NCBI RefSeq assembly: GCF_000150955.2 | Contig: NC_011688.1 | Location: forward strand, 558,001 to 622,000 | Source: Phaeodactylum tricornutum CCAP 1055/1 | Lineage: Eukaryota > Bacillariophyta > Bacillariophyceae > Surirellales > Neidiaceae | Direction of reading: 5' to 3' | Length of the DNA: 64,000 nt | Part shown: positions 21,581-31,890 of the stretch, piece after piece | Layout: each line of letters begins with the position of its first letter | Numbering within the stretch: position 1 is the first letter of the stretch | The notes under the pieces: model-generated | The model's database searches: none | What the model was told of the DNA's origin: nothing | Seen by the model: only the letters and a program-made list of their open reading frames with translations | Translations under genes and position numbers: made by a program

Positions 21581-23092
21581 TTAGAAGTCGGACAAGTCTC
21601 TCCGCGAATGAACCTTCGGCGTTTGGGCCTTGCCCGGTTGTTTGATTCGTTCACAGGCTGTCAAGTGATTACTTTCCCAAGCAGCCAAGGTTGCCTCACG
21701 CTTTTGTTTGATTCTTTCCTCAGCTACCTTGAGACTCGATCCCAGGGTGGAGCACGACTTGGGCGATTCGTCGATCAAAGCAAATGACGCGACATACGTT
21801 GTTCGAACAAAATTCTCCCATTCGAACTCGTCAGCCCAGTGGCGAAACGGATTACCCAGGGCGTCCGCAAGCGTTAGCCAACCAACAAACAAAAAGTATT
21901 CGAAACCGAAGGGCATGATCATCCAAAAAACTGTCCGGTAGAAATCGAATCCGTTCCTTTCCTCAGCGGCGAAATTCAATGCGCTCAAACCTTCATTAAT
22001 GAGAAGAACTACCATGTAAAAGCGTACCGTTAAATTGACAAGTTGTCGGTAGGCCAAAGGCACTGGCTCCGTCCGGTACATGTAAATATTCTGTAAAGAC
22101 CCACGCACGCGTGCCACGTTGTTGCTCAACATGGCGACAGCCGGCATGGGCATATCGAATCTTTCCAGACGAATCACCTCACCAAGCAAGTCCATAAACC
22201 AAACAAACGGTACATCGAACGCTTGCGCAGCGTCACCAGTATAATTCGTCATGAATTGGTACTCCGTATCCGCCAACAGTCCCATTTCCACCAACGCGTC
22301 GAGGTCGGAGAACGCGTTGGGCTGACGCTCGTAAAAGACACCAATCGCGAGAGCGTGAGATAAATTAACCCAGCGGAGCATGGCTGATCGCACCTCTGCT
22401 GCGCTAAGACCTTCCGCGGTAGATTTGCGTTCCCCGTTTGAATGGTCGTTTGTAGAATTAGCGCTGGTAGTATCGGTCGCTTTCGAAGCTTCTGATTCGT
22501 TCGAGATCGGCTTGTTTTTTCGCCTATTGTTTGACAACGTAGTTCTTTTGTGCTTTCCACCATTGTTCTGGATTGGATTGCGGTCTTGGGTGAATTTATC
22601 ACCAGTAACCTCGACGACATCCGTCGTCACTTTTTCGTCGACTACGGCGGTTGGAGATGGAAGCAGGAGATCCAACGGCGGGATAGCCGGATTGTTTCCC
22701 TTGCGTGTGGAATCGTAAACGAGGGCCGAGACGTGAATGGAAGTATCTTTGATCGCATTGATGACTTCGTTCTCTAAATTTCGAACACGCCACCAACGAG
22801 AGTACAAGGTCCCGGTGTAGAAACCCAACATGAGACCGAGAGCGGCCTGGAAACGCGTCGTGACGAAGCCCAAGGCGTAGGACAGAATCTCGGTGCGGGC
22901 TTGCCACTCGGAAATATTGTTGTAGGACTCGAAACTGGCGAGCCAAATCCACATCACGAGGGCACTCGCAAGGGTGGCCAAGAGCCATTCTACCCAGATT
23001 GCCTGAACGATTCCGCCACGCCAAGTCCACACCATTCGTTGCCAATGGAACCGCCAGGGTGGACCGAACGGGTCGGTATACGTGATCGTCAT
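21581..23092 (-). CDS. Bestrophin-type anion channel
   Basis: Bestrophins are pentameric anion channels; in diatoms some carry bicarbonate toward Rubisco. The 503-residue product begins at an ATG at 23092 with MTITYTDPFGPPWRFHWQRM, the typical cytosolic start ahead of the first helix. Hydrophobic helices occur at about 34-54, 70-98, 375-395 and 410-430. The block GFYTGTLYSRWWRV matches the conserved TRWW region, and GWLTLADALGNPF ... DEFEWENFVR matches the C-terminal acidic signature of the family. A long hydrophilic insert (about 125-230) separates the halves. No plastid presequence is seen, so this copy may sit in the plasma or another membrane, unlike the thylakoid forms. The gene is convergent with the DENN/WD40 gene. 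Confidence 0.82.
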   Translation of the reverse strand: MTITYTDPFGPPWRFHWQRMVWTWRGGIVQAIWVEWLLATLASALVMWIWLASFESYNNISEWQARTEILSYALGFVTTRFQAALGLMLGFYTGTLYSRWWRVRNLENEVINAIKDTSIHVSALVYDSTRKGNNPAIPPLDLLLPSPTAVVDEKVTTDVVEVTGDKFTQDRNPIQNNGGKHKRTTLSNNRRKNKPISNESEASKATDTTSANSTNDHSNGERKSTAEGLSAAEVRSAMLRWVNLSHALAIGVFYERQPNAFSDLDALVEMGLLADTEYQFMTNYTGDAAQAFDVPFVWFMDLLGEVIRLERFDMPMPAVAMLSNNVARVRGSLQNIYMYRTEPVPLAYRQLVNLTVRFYMVVLLINEGLSALNFAAEERNGFDFYRTVFWMIMPFGFEYFLFVGWLTLADALGNPFRHWADEFEWENFVRTTYVASFALIDESPKSCSTLGSSLKVAEERIKQKREATLAAWESNHLTACERIKQPGKAQTPKVHSRRDLSDF

Positions 23093-24048
23093 GAGGACGA
23101 GAGGTCAGCGGAATATCGGAAACGAAGGACCCAAGAACTGGACTGGCTGTGAAAACAGCCAGGAATTGGTTGTTCGTCCTTCCAAACAAGTTCTTTTCTC
23201 GCAAAGCGTAAACCCCACTCAAGTTTCCCGTGTTCCAAAACCTGTAGCTAGTTGTTCTAGGTCACAGTTAGTTGCTGTGGCTCTTCCTCGATACTTGGAG
23301 AGAAAAAGACGACCAAACTCAAGTTAGAAAATCCGACGTCGGCAGGAGAAGCGGTTGCCTCATTCTCGTGGTCGTGTGAACTTTCCGAAACGCCCTCTTG
23401 CTCGTTGCGGGAGCGATAAAAGTTGGGCACCGTAGAGAGCCAATCTTTAACATAAATGTTTCATAAGTCGACTCCTTTTTAAATGGTTTCTATACATCAG
23501 TATTATATCATCCAAAAGTATATTGATACAATTGCAGATGCCTTTCTCAAAATTATAGTAAACCGTCCTATAGTCAAAATTGAGAATCACTTTCAATACC
23601 GCGCTCTCCTTCCGTGAGGAGATCTACCATATTTGTCTCAAGACAGCAGTAACCCAATCGAACGACGTCTGGCCAACGACGTCGATGTGAACACACAGAA
23701 GGTGAGTACCAATCAGATCACCCATCAGATAGAGTCGTAAACGTCACTGTTTCTGTCTGTCCAGTGCCAGCGCACCGTTTGCGAAGGCGATCCCGTTGCT
23801 CTCTTCCTTTTGCGGTAATCAGGGTGGGGGGTACGTCCCTCCGTCCACAAGTGCGCTGGTTTCGTCTTCCGGAGTTCCGACCGATTCTAACCGGGTACCT
23901 TTGCCCCTCGTCCCCCCACACATTTCCGATAGCGGCTTGTCTCTAGCTAGCTAGCTAGACTAACGGAAAGTGCGGTGGCGACTTCCCTCACAGTCACTTT
24001 TGTCCGCAAACACCGCCATCTTTCTTCTCTTCGCACAAATTTTTCACC
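23093..24048. other. Divergent promoter region, bestrophin and pyruvate kinase 2
   Basis: About 950 bp upstream of two diverging genes. It carries the shared 15-mer at 23264-23278 and an AT-rich tract near 23450-23580; CTAGCTAGCTAG lies near 23945. No gene is supported. Confidence 0.5.
23264..23278 (-). promoter_or_regulatory. 15-mer shared with the bZIP gene promoter
   Basis: ACAGTTAGTTGCTGT on the plus strand lies about 170 bp upstream of the bestrophin ATG. The identical 15-mer is at 27792-27806. It contains CAGTTA, the core of known MYB recognition sites. Regulatory function is inferred. Confidence 0.4.
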
Positions 24049-25885
24049 ATGACAGCGTCTCAAACCAAAATCACGGCTTCTGGTCCGGAACTCCGCGGGG
24101 CCAACATTACGTTGGACACCATCATGAAGAAGACGGACGTGTCTACTCGTCAGACCAAGATCGTTTGTACGCTGGGTCCAGCGTGTTGGGAAGTCGAGCA
24201 GTTGGAATCTCTTATTGACGCGGGCCTCTCCATTGCTCGTTTCAACTTTTCTCACGGAGATCACGAAGGACACAAGGCTTGTTTGGATCGGCTGCGTCAG
24301 GCCGCGGACCACAAGAAAAAACACGTTGGTACGTTCCCTATCGAAAGATACCCCCACACACGCCGCCGTGGAGGCGTTGGCGTATTCTGGCCGTATCGGC
24401 AGACCGAGATTCGACGGTAGATGGTGTACGTAGACCTCTCGTAGAAAACGTCATTCTGACGGACGACGGTCAGATACACTACCGGATCCGTTCCGACCAA
24501 ACCGGATTTGGATGCATTTTTCCTGGCTGGTCCCGCTGTAATACTCATCTCCGGAAATCTACAATGCTGCTACCACTACACACATTGACTCACAGCAAGA
24601 ATTGCTTCTTTCTACCACGACAGCGGTTATGTTGGACACCAAAGGCCCAGAAATTCGTTCCGGATTCTTTGCCGATGGCGCCAAGAAAATCTCCCTCGTC
24701 AAGGGTGAAACCATCGTGCTTACCTCGGATTATTCCTTCAAAGGTGACAAGCACAAGCTCGCCTGTTCGTACCCTGTGTTGGCCAAGTCTGTTACACCTG
24801 GTCAGCAAATTCTGGTCGCGGACGGTTCGCTCGTCCTCACCGTCCTGAGCTGCGACGAAGCCGCCGGGGAAGTATCTTGCCGCGTCGAGAACAATGCGGG
24901 TATTGGCGAGCGTAAAAATATGAACCTTCCTGGTGTTATTGTCGACCTTCCGACATTGACCGACAAGGATATTGACGATATTCAAAACTGGGGGATTGTG
25001 AACGACATTGATTTCATTGCGGCCTCGTTTGTTCGCAAAGCCAGTGACGTGCACAAGATCCGCGAAGTCCTGGGTGAGAAGGGCAAAGGAATCAAGATTA
25101 TTTGCAAAATTGAAAACCAAGAAGGCATGGACAATTACGACGAAATCCTTGAAGCAACCGACGCCATCATGGTCGCCCGCGGTGATCTGGGTATGGAAAT
25201 CCCACCCGAGAAGGTATTTTTGGCACAAAAGATGATGATCCGACAAGCCAACATTGCCGGCAAGCCGGTAGTAACGGCCACACAGATGCTTGAGTCCATG
25301 ATTACCAATCCGCGCCCGACCCGTGCCGAGTGTAGTGACGTGGCGAACGCCGTCTTGGACGGCACGGACTGCGTCATGCTCTCCGGAGAAACCGCGAACG
25401 GCGAATACCCGACCGCGGCCGTCACCATTATGAGCGAAACCTGTTGCGAAGCCGAAGGGGCCCAAAATACCAACATGCTTTATCAAGCCGTCCGTAACAG
25501 TACCCTCTCACAATATGGTATCTTGTCCACGTCCGAATCCATTGCGTCCTCCGCCGCCAAGACGGCCATTGATGTCGGCGCCAAGGCAATCATTGTCTGT
25601 TCCGAATCCGGTATGACTGCCACGCAAGTAGCCAAGTTCCGCCCCGGTCGTCCGATCCACGTGCTCACGCATGATGTGCGCGTCGCCCGTCAGTGCAGCG
25701 GCTACCTGCGCGGAGCCTCGGTAGAAGTCATTTCCAGTATGGATCAGATGGACCCCGCCATCGATGCCTACATTGAGTGCTGTAAAGCCAATGGCAAGGC
25801 CGTTGCCGGTGACGCCTTTGTGGTCGTGACCGGTACGGTCGCTCAGCGTGGGGCCACCAATCTCATGCGCGTCATGTATGCCTAG
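24049..25885 (+). CDS. PK: Pyruvate kinase, second copy, two exons
   Basis: Exons are 24049-24328 and 24624-25885, with a 295 bp GT-AG intron; the product is 513 residues. It shows RQTKIVCTLGPACW, ARFNFSHGDHEGH, MLDTKGPEIRSG, KIENQEGMDNYDEI, MVARGDLGMEIPPEK and VTATQMLESM. The ATG at 24049 (context CACCATGA) is the first in frame. No presequence is visible, so the enzyme is probably cytosolic. It is clearly paralogous to the pyruvate kinase at 1263-3100 but ends sooner (LMRVMYA) and lacks the other gene's first intron, reading EVEQLESLI straight through. It diverges from the bestrophin gene. Confidence 0.95.
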
Positions 25886-26269
25886 ACAAGACCGCTGTTT
25901 CTAGTTCAAAATACCGACATATCTCTACGATTATTAACTGTTAGCCAACGTCATGTTTCGTTCCGTATGTAGATGGGATCGGTGGCCACTGCACGCTTCG
26001 ATGCAGCCATCGTCTCCCATGTAATCGACCGGGACGGGGCGCGTCGAGTGGCTTCAGCGTGTATTAAAATCCTAAAACAGAGACAGTGAAATTGGAAAAC
26101 TTACAGTGTAAACTCAAGACAGAGAATGACTGAACTGTCAATTAGATGATAGGCAGTTGCTTGCTGAAACGACGGACAGACTAGTATTTCGGCTGAAACA
26201 ACTCAATCACCTTACTATAAATGTCATTCCGATCAGACTTTTGCAGTAGAGCACGTTTTCAGAAGATAA
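25886..26269. other. Intergenic, two converging 3' ends
   Basis: This should hold the 3' UTRs of pyruvate kinase 2 and the bZIP gene. TTACAGTGTAAA at 26101 resembles the recurrent motif. No gene is seen. Confidence 0.45.
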
Positions 26270-27769
26270 TCATCGTCCATCTTTCCCTAATGATGAGGAT
26301 TTGTTATCGTTCTTGTTGCGGAGGCTGTCATCGATTGGATAACCAGGTCCGTCGCCTTGCTGTAATTGCCTTTGTTGCTGTAAAGCAGCATAAAGGGTCC
26401 CGGCGGGAAGGTTTTGCAGAACAGATTGTAAATTAGCGCTCGACAAATGAGCATACGGATCAAACGGCTGCTGCATATTTAAGAGTCTTGCCCGAGAATG
26501 AATAGTCTGTTGCTGCTGGTGCAAGGAAGGATTCATCGCGAAGAGCGTCGAAGGCAGTGGTTGTGCTGTGGGCGGAGCTATCGCGGCACCACTGAATTGT
26601 GGAGGACCGCTTTGCAGCTGGGAATTTATACTGGCTCCATTACTCCCTTGCACGAGCGTTAGCAACAAAGATAGATTGTCAAGCGCTGGCGGTGATGGAG
26701 GTTGTTCTAACTGGGGAAGGCTTCTTCCTAGGATCGAAGCCAACAGTTGCTCTACTGCAACCACATTTTGATGAGGGGAAGGTTGCCCTGTACCTGTACC
26801 ACTTTGCTGGACAGAAAAAATTGGAGTGTTAAAACTAGGTGCAACAATTGCAGCTGTGGAAGACTGCACATGGTCTAACTCTTGTTCAGGGGCCGCAGCT
26901 GTCGGTACTTGGCTCGTCGTGAGGAGACTCTGACTCCTGCTGCCCAAAACCTCGACTTGAGCCCGGAGGATTTCGTTTGATCGTTCCAATTCGACAATAT
27001 GGGCATTCAGATCAATAACGTTCTTTTGCAATTCCTCGACCATTTCTTTATTGCGGAGCCGAGCTCGGGCAGCATTCACTCGATTGTACTCTCGTTTCTC
27101 AGCGGCCTTGGCATCTTCTCTCCTCAGTCCAGAGTTCTTGGCAAGCCTTCCTTCCACAGCTAAGGAACCTGTGCTGGCTTGATCATAAGATATCAGTTTA
27201 CCGTCAACATCTTCGAAATTACCGCGTTTATCAGCATTGTCCTTATGATCCCGAAATGGCCCTGCTTTTGTAATCTTGATATTTTTGTTTGAGCGTTCTG
27301 TGGCGCTTTCGACATCATTGAAGGTCCATCCCCGGGAACGCCTCTTTTTCCTTTTTTTAACGTCAGTCTGTTCCGTGCTTACGGGTATTGACGATGCGGA
27401 CGACAGGTCGGACATTGAAGGCCGTTTCTGGTCAGTTGGAAGTCTAGCAGCCATCTTTTTGGATGATTCTTGCGCCTTCTGGAAAGCCATTTCATCCGAA
27501 CTTGCTATAGCACCGGTTTTGACGATACCGGCGCTGCCGGAAGCTTTTTCGTCATCAACCTCAGACGGACGACTTTTGGACTTGTTTGACGTATCGTGAT
27601 GACTGGAAGAATCGTTGCTATGCGTGGCGCTGGCCACATTGCTAGCACGGCCTCGCCACTCGATAACTTCTTGCAGACTCGATTGCTTTCCTTGCTTGAT
27701 GACGGCATCGTTGGTTAGAACGGAGCGTTTGTGTTCTGACAGCCGCTCCCTTGGCAATTTGCCCTCCAT
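26270..27769 (-). CDS. bZIP transcription factor
   Basis: The 499-residue single-exon product has a bZIP domain near residues 224-285. The basic region is KREYNRVNAARARLRNKEM, with the N-x-x-A-A-R core that contacts DNA. The zipper follows with heptad hydrophobics in LQKNVIDLNAHIVELERSNEIL. The N-terminal 220 residues are charged and Ser-rich, with KKRKKRRSRG as a possible nuclear signal. The C-terminal half is Gln/Pro-rich and could activate transcription. No PAS or LOV domain is seen. The start at 27769 is 20 bp from the shared 15-mer. The target genes are unknown. Confidence 0.88.
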   Translation of the reverse strand: MEGKLPRERLSEHKRSVLTNDAVIKQGKQSSLQEVIEWRGRASNVASATHSNDSSSHHDTSNKSKSRPSEVDDEKASGSAGIVKTGAIASSDEMAFQKAQESSKKMAARLPTDQKRPSMSDLSSASSIPVSTEQTDVKKRKKRRSRGWTFNDVESATERSNKNIKITKAGPFRDHKDNADKRGNFEDVDGKLISYDQASTGSLAVEGRLAKNSGLRREDAKAAEKREYNRVNAARARLRNKEMVEELQKNVIDLNAHIVELERSNEILRAQVEVLGSRSQSLLTTSQVPTAAAPEQELDHVQSSTAAIVAPSFNTPIFSVQQSGTGTGQPSPHQNVVAVEQLLASILGRSLPQLEQPPSPPALDNLSLLLTLVQGSNGASINSQLQSGPPQFSGAAIAPPTAQPLPSTLFAMNPSLHQQQQTIHSRARLLNMQQPFDPYAHLSSANLQSVLQNLPAGTLYAALQQQRQLQQGDGPGYPIDDSLRNKNDNKSSSLGKDGR

Positions 27770-28628
27770 TGCAAAGAATGAACGAAGATTTACAGTTAGT
27801 TGCTGTCTATGAGTAAAGACTCCAATAAACGCACTCGTAAGCAGTCAAAAATGCTTCTACTCTTGTCTCAATCGTTTTTCACAGTCAACCGAAGGCCAGA
27901 AGGGACAGAAAAACCAATGGCGCTTTCCACAACGTCCGAGCAGTGTTCATGTGCCGTCGCGGTGTCGTCATATTTCTACGACATTTCTACGGGCAAGCAC
28001 GTATGAGGATAATGTATGCGTTCATTGCTCAGAGATTATGTTCTATTTCTCCTTTGGATTCTGAAGGCCTTCGCTGAAGTGTCATCTTATTTACGTCGTA
28101 TCTGGAATTGTTAAAGTCGGAAACACGATAGCTTTTTTCGTTGTAAGATGTGGCAAATCCAACCTAAAAGCAAGTGGTCAAATGGGGCAATAGTTGTCAC
28201 ACAGACAATTTCTTAAACACGACACGATGCTACGTCATTATGGTCTTGGGTTTTGTTGTGTTTCTGAGCCTCTGCAAGCGATCCCGTGAAAATGAACCCT
28301 GTGTCAGTACAACAGGTACGGGTTAAAATTTCCTGTTCCCATGGTCAATCTCTTTACTGTCCCAGACGCTGCGAAGCAAGGTGTAACTCGTGCTCCTTTG
28401 GTGTCAAGTTTGGCGGACAGCGTGACAGGTACCTTGTTCTGTGAATATTCGCGTTTGCCACCCCCTCGAGTAATTAAGTGAAAGCAAGGATACACGTCTT
28501 TCTCTCCTGCTCGTTTGTATAGCCAGGAACAAATATATTCGTATTCCGTACCATTCATTGGTAAATTGGACGAGATAACATAAATTTGGTATCTTTCTCT
28601 TCGTTCCAAAAACTTGTACTTACTGTAA
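27770..28628. other. Divergent promoter region, bZIP and dioxygenase
   Basis: About 860 bp between two diverging genes. It carries the shared 15-mer beside the bZIP start and TACTGTAA against the dioxygenase ATG. The minus-strand ORF at 28304-28693 overlaps that start and looks spurious. Confidence 0.45.
27789..27806 (-). promoter_or_regulatory. TTTACAGTTAG motif with shared 15-mer
   Basis: The 15-mer at 27792-27806 is identical to 23264-23278, and the extended site matches the TTTACAGT motif. Its near edge is about 20 bp upstream of the bZIP ATG at 27769, so it may lie in the 5' UTR or at the transcription start. Confidence 0.4.
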
Positions 28629-28630
28629 AT
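28621..28630 (+). promoter_or_regulatory. ACTGTAAA motif abutting a start codon
   Basis: TACTGTAAAT overlaps the first bases of the dioxygenase ATG at 28629. It is the reverse orientation of TTTACAGT. Function is inferred from recurrence. Confidence 0.28.
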
Positions 28631-29792
28631 GGACTGTACTTGTTCACCTCCGGCTGAAGTGGATTTGACGATGGCACTTCGAGTGTGGAGCACCGCGGTT
28701 GGAGTGGCGGGCGACGCGGACCTTCAGCGCACGCGGACGCTTCTCGTTCAAAATTTACAGCGCAGTGGGTGGTGTCCGTTGCGCGTTAGACTCAACAAAG
28801 TGCCTCTGCTCCTGGCTGGCTGCAAACGACTCAACGCCAATTCAGCGTCCTGGAAGCAGCAGCTTTTAGACTTGCTGGAGGACTTTACGTTTACTGAACA
28901 GAACGTCGAAAAGTGCTCTTCGTCGCGGGTTGTTTGCCGCATGGCCGAAAGTGGAGCACCGGGTAGTGTTCCGGAACCCAAAACAAGCCTAGAAGTAGAG
29001 CGTTGCCAATGTGGAGATCGGGGTACCAGCAGCAATGCAACATACGAAACTTTGCAAGAGTGGACGTCACTCTTGCACACCCTAGCTTTAACGGTTCAAA
29101 ATCTCGTGTTCGGTTCCGATTTTCTGTTGCGGGGGGAAAGTTGTCAAGTCGGGAATTCGCAGGTCGATAAAAAGTGCAATATTGATCTGCTGAGAGCCTT
29201 TTATTACGATACCGTGCCACCGGGGAAGGAACATTTAGGGTCTAATCCCCATACTGACTGGGGGAGCTGGACCGTAGTTTGGCAAGACCATGTTGGTGGG
29301 TTGCAATCGTTCTGCCATGCCTGTCAAAGATGGAACGGTATCCCGGCACATGAAAGTGACAATGCCTCGGCGCACTTTGTGCTTCATGTTGGAGACATCA
29401 CCAGCTTGGTGATTGGGAAAGCCTTGGAAAAATCATCGGACAGAGATTGGTTTACCACGCAAGGCAAGGTGGTGTGGCCTTCTCCCAAACATCGCGTGCT
29501 CTCGCCAACATTAGAAATGCGCTGTTCCCTAGTGTACTTTGCCTATCCGCCTCCTGAAGCGTCCATTAACGACTTGGTAGAAACACTTAGACAATTGGAC
29601 AACGTCGAAACATTGATTGATTCTTCTTCACTAAATAGCGTGAGCATTCCCTACGAAACTTACTTCCTTTTGCAAAACCAATCCTCAGAGGGCAACCAAG
29701 TACATTCATCGAGCAAAATTTTGGAGAGCATTTCTTCAAAGAGTTTAGCGAAAGTGTTACGTGAGAAATGGCGGCAAGTCCAACGATCCTGA
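28629..29792 (+). CDS. 2-oxoglutarate/Fe(II)-dependent dioxygenase family protein
   Basis: This 387-residue product fits the isopenicillin N synthase-like 2OG-Fe(II) oxygenases. The iron ligands are H208 and D210 in NPHTDWGSWTVV and H288 in SPKHRVLSP; R298, ten residues on in EMRCSLVYF, is placed to bind 2-oxoglutarate. Between them lies HVGGLQSF, the usual strand after HxD. The N-terminal 150 residues are divergent and include a Cys-rich stretch (ERCQCGD). Family members oxidise small molecules or proteins; the substrate cannot be told here. The start at 28629 is the first ATG. No targeting peptide is evident. Confidence 0.8.
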   Translation: MDCTCSPPAEVDLTMALRVWSTAVGVAGDADLQRTRTLLVQNLQRSGWCPLRVRLNKVPLLLAGCKRLNANSASWKQQLLDLLEDFTFTEQNVEKCSSSRVVCRMAESGAPGSVPEPKTSLEVERCQCGDRGTSSNATYETLQEWTSLLHTLALTVQNLVFGSDFLLRGESCQVGNSQVDKKCNIDLLRAFYYDTVPPGKEHLGSNPHTDWGSWTVVWQDHVGGLQSFCHACQRWNGIPAHESDNASAHFVLHVGDITSLVIGKALEKSSDRDWFTTQGKVVWPSPKHRVLSPTLEMRCSLVYFAYPPPEASINDLVETLRQLDNVETLIDSSSLNSVSIPYETYFLLQNQSSEGNQVHSSSKILESISSKSLAKVLREKWRQVQRS

Positions 29793-30198
29793 GGCAACAA
29801 TGGTCATCATTTGCTGTTAGACATACTAATGATCCGCCACTTTGACTTTTTGAGTCAGCAATTGCGATTTGCTTGAGCCCAATATGCGATTGGAAAATTC
29901 TAAGGATTGCAAATGTTTTGCGGTATAGCACAAGCACCCTCACTTCATTAGTTGAAAGAGCGAATACAACTTCGTCGATCGTATCAGACTCAGTCAGTCG
30001 CACAGACCTTACAATATCCGGGTTATAATTTTCTGACCCACCATTTACGCCCGCAAACAGCGCCCGGTCGAAACACGACGAAACCCGAGTAGTAGCATTT
30101 TTCCATTATCCCTGTAGATGCCAAAATCCATGTCAGCCCGAATACAATGAAGAAAGGATTCGCTTTTGACGAGTCTCGCTAAGTCGTTTCCCCCCATC
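29793..30198. other. Intergenic, NUDIX promoter with possible uORF
   Basis: No gene is supported. A 12-codon uORF (30147-30182, MKKGFAFDESR then TAA) ends 16 bp before the chosen NUDIX ATG, and could dampen translation if it lies in the transcript. Confidence 0.35.
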
Positions 30199-30723
30199 AT
30201 GCCTCAAGATCCTCCTGCTCCATTCGGACCTGGCGCAACGCGTCGCATCCGTCCAACCGTTCGGGTAGGCATCGGCGTGGTGGTTCTCTCCAACAAGCAG
30301 GACGGACTATTCTACGCCGGCATCCGTCAAGGGTCTCACGGATCCGGTACGCTTGCCTTACCAGGCGGACACCTTGAAATGTACGAATCTTGGGAGTCCT
30401 GCGCGATTCGAGAAGTGAAAGAAGAAATGGGTATTGAAGTGGAAAACCCACGCATTCTTCACGTAACAAATGACATCATGGAGACCGAGGGGAAACACTA
30501 CGTTAAGATATTTATGGGGGCGACGTCTAGCAATCCGAAATCTGTCCCTCAGAACTGCGAACCAAAAAAATGTCAGGGATGGAATACTTACAGATGGGAA
30601 GATCTTAAGAGCCTACCAGCCGACCAGCTTTTTGGGCCTCTTCGTCAATTGGTGGAACAGGAACCGCAAGAACTAATTGAGTTCCTGGCTTGTGCCACAA
30701 AAAGATGTCCTGGCTTGATTTGA
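30199..30723 (+). CDS. NUDIX hydrolase (NUDT15-like)
   Basis: The 174-residue product has the complete NUDIX box GGHLEMYESWESCAIREV followed by KEEMGI at about residues 56-79, fitting Gx5Ex7REUxEExGU. The stretch before it, GIGVVVLSNKQ ... GSHGSGTLALPGG, matches NUDT15/MTH1-type enzymes, which hydrolyse modified or excess nucleoside triphosphates to monophosphates. The exact substrate is inferred. The frame is open to 30166 but only TTG precedes, so the ATG at 30199 is chosen. No presequence is seen. Confidence 0.88.
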   Translation: MPQDPPAPFGPGATRRIRPTVRVGIGVVVLSNKQDGLFYAGIRQGSHGSGTLALPGGHLEMYESWESCAIREVKEEMGIEVENPRILHVTNDIMETEGKHYVKIFMGATSSNPKSVPQNCEPKKCQGWNTYRWEDLKSLPADQLFGPLRQLVEQEPQELIEFLACATKRCPGLI

Positions 30724-31757
30724 CAGAGATAAACAGTCCACTTTTCCAGGGCTTGCTTAAATTCTCCAACGTAGCACCACTGGGTTTCGCGCTGTATGTT
30801 CCGTCTAGTGTTCCAAGCTTTGGACGATGCGCTTTGCGGAGACGGCATTGATTCAGAACTCAAAGCAAAGAACCAGAAACACTCTTGGCAAGGGACAATA
30901 AACGACTACAAAGCAGTACAAACACCACAATTTACAAACACTTATACTGTAAGCCTTGGCGAAACAAGCGCATTTTGATTTATTTTGCGCCAAGAGCATT
31001 AGCACGGGGCGATCTTTACGCGGAGGAAAACAATGACGCCTTTATAAAATACTGTCTCAACACTATAGTGGGCACCATCAGTGAACGCCATTTCTTCGAT
31101 TCTATGGGTATTCAGCGAACTCTAGGTAAAATTTTATCCTTTAATGGAGCACAGGATCACCGCTGGAAAGCTTATCGTAACCAGGTGCTTCATCTTTGCC
31201 ATTGATTGGTAAAATTTCCTCTGTATGCCCTCCCAGCGACTTTAGACTTTATGCTTGATGGGACGAATCTAGAGGGTAAATCAGCAGTAAAACATTCAGG
31301 ATACATTTAGGATCCGGAGCATTCCTAAAACTTGGAGACGTTCCTCAATGAACAGAATACAAATCTACCCCAAACGCGGCAATACACATAGTCCATTGAA
31401 CTGTACAAATCTAGCTAAAAGCTGAATTACTTTTATTGCGACCTCAGATTGTCTGCTTGAGCGCTTAAATTGTTACGCGGCAAAAACTCCGCCTGTGTCC
31501 TCGTCGACTCGGCCATTGTTGTGAACGCCCAGCATCCAAAGCGACAGCTTCAACTATTTTGCTGGTCGATATTCTTGAAAGCCTAACAGCGAGCCGAAAG
31601 TCTTCATTCAGGAGATAGAGGAATGGCCGTTGCAAAGCCATTCGACTTGGACGCTTTCCAGTAAGCAGCGGGACTTTCACATGACACAGTTGATGGCCCT
31701 TATGTCATATGGTTTATCATAGTGCTACATGGAGCCGGTCCAAGGTGTCGGATCGAA

Positions 31758-31823
31758 CACCTCTCCATTCGAAAAGTAAAATGTACTGCATGTGGAAAAA
31801 CATTTCAAATTCGAATGGAGGTG
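31758..31823. repeat. Short inverted repeat
   Basis: The left arm, CACCTCTCCATTCGAA (31758-31773), pairs with the right arm, TTCGAATGGAGGTG (31810-31823), apart from a two-base bulge, around a 36 bp AT-rich loop. No transposon coding sequence is attached. It may be a hairpin in an RNA, a small palindromic element or a paired protein site. Confidence 0.5.
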
Positions 31824-31846
31824 GATTCGTGGGAAAGTAAGACTGG

Positions 31847-31890
31847 TTTTACATTAGGTTTGGGAAAGATACCACCTCTTTACAGTTAGG
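31847..31890 (+). promoter_or_regulatory. Two tandem copies of the TTTACA motif
   Basis: TTTTACATTAGG (31847-31858) and TTTACAGTTAGG (31879-31890) lie 32 bp apart, in the same orientation, without an adjacent recognised gene. They may mark an unannotated transcript or a distal element of the bZIP gene at 32620. Confidence 0.3.

Noticed and set aside
24590-25486. 298-codon minus-strand ORF opposite pyruvate kinase 2
   Set aside because: Antisense shadow of a strongly conserved coding exon.
31758-31823. Terminal inverted repeats of a DNA transposon
   Set aside because: The arms are only 36 bp apart with no coding sequence, and I saw no target-site duplication.
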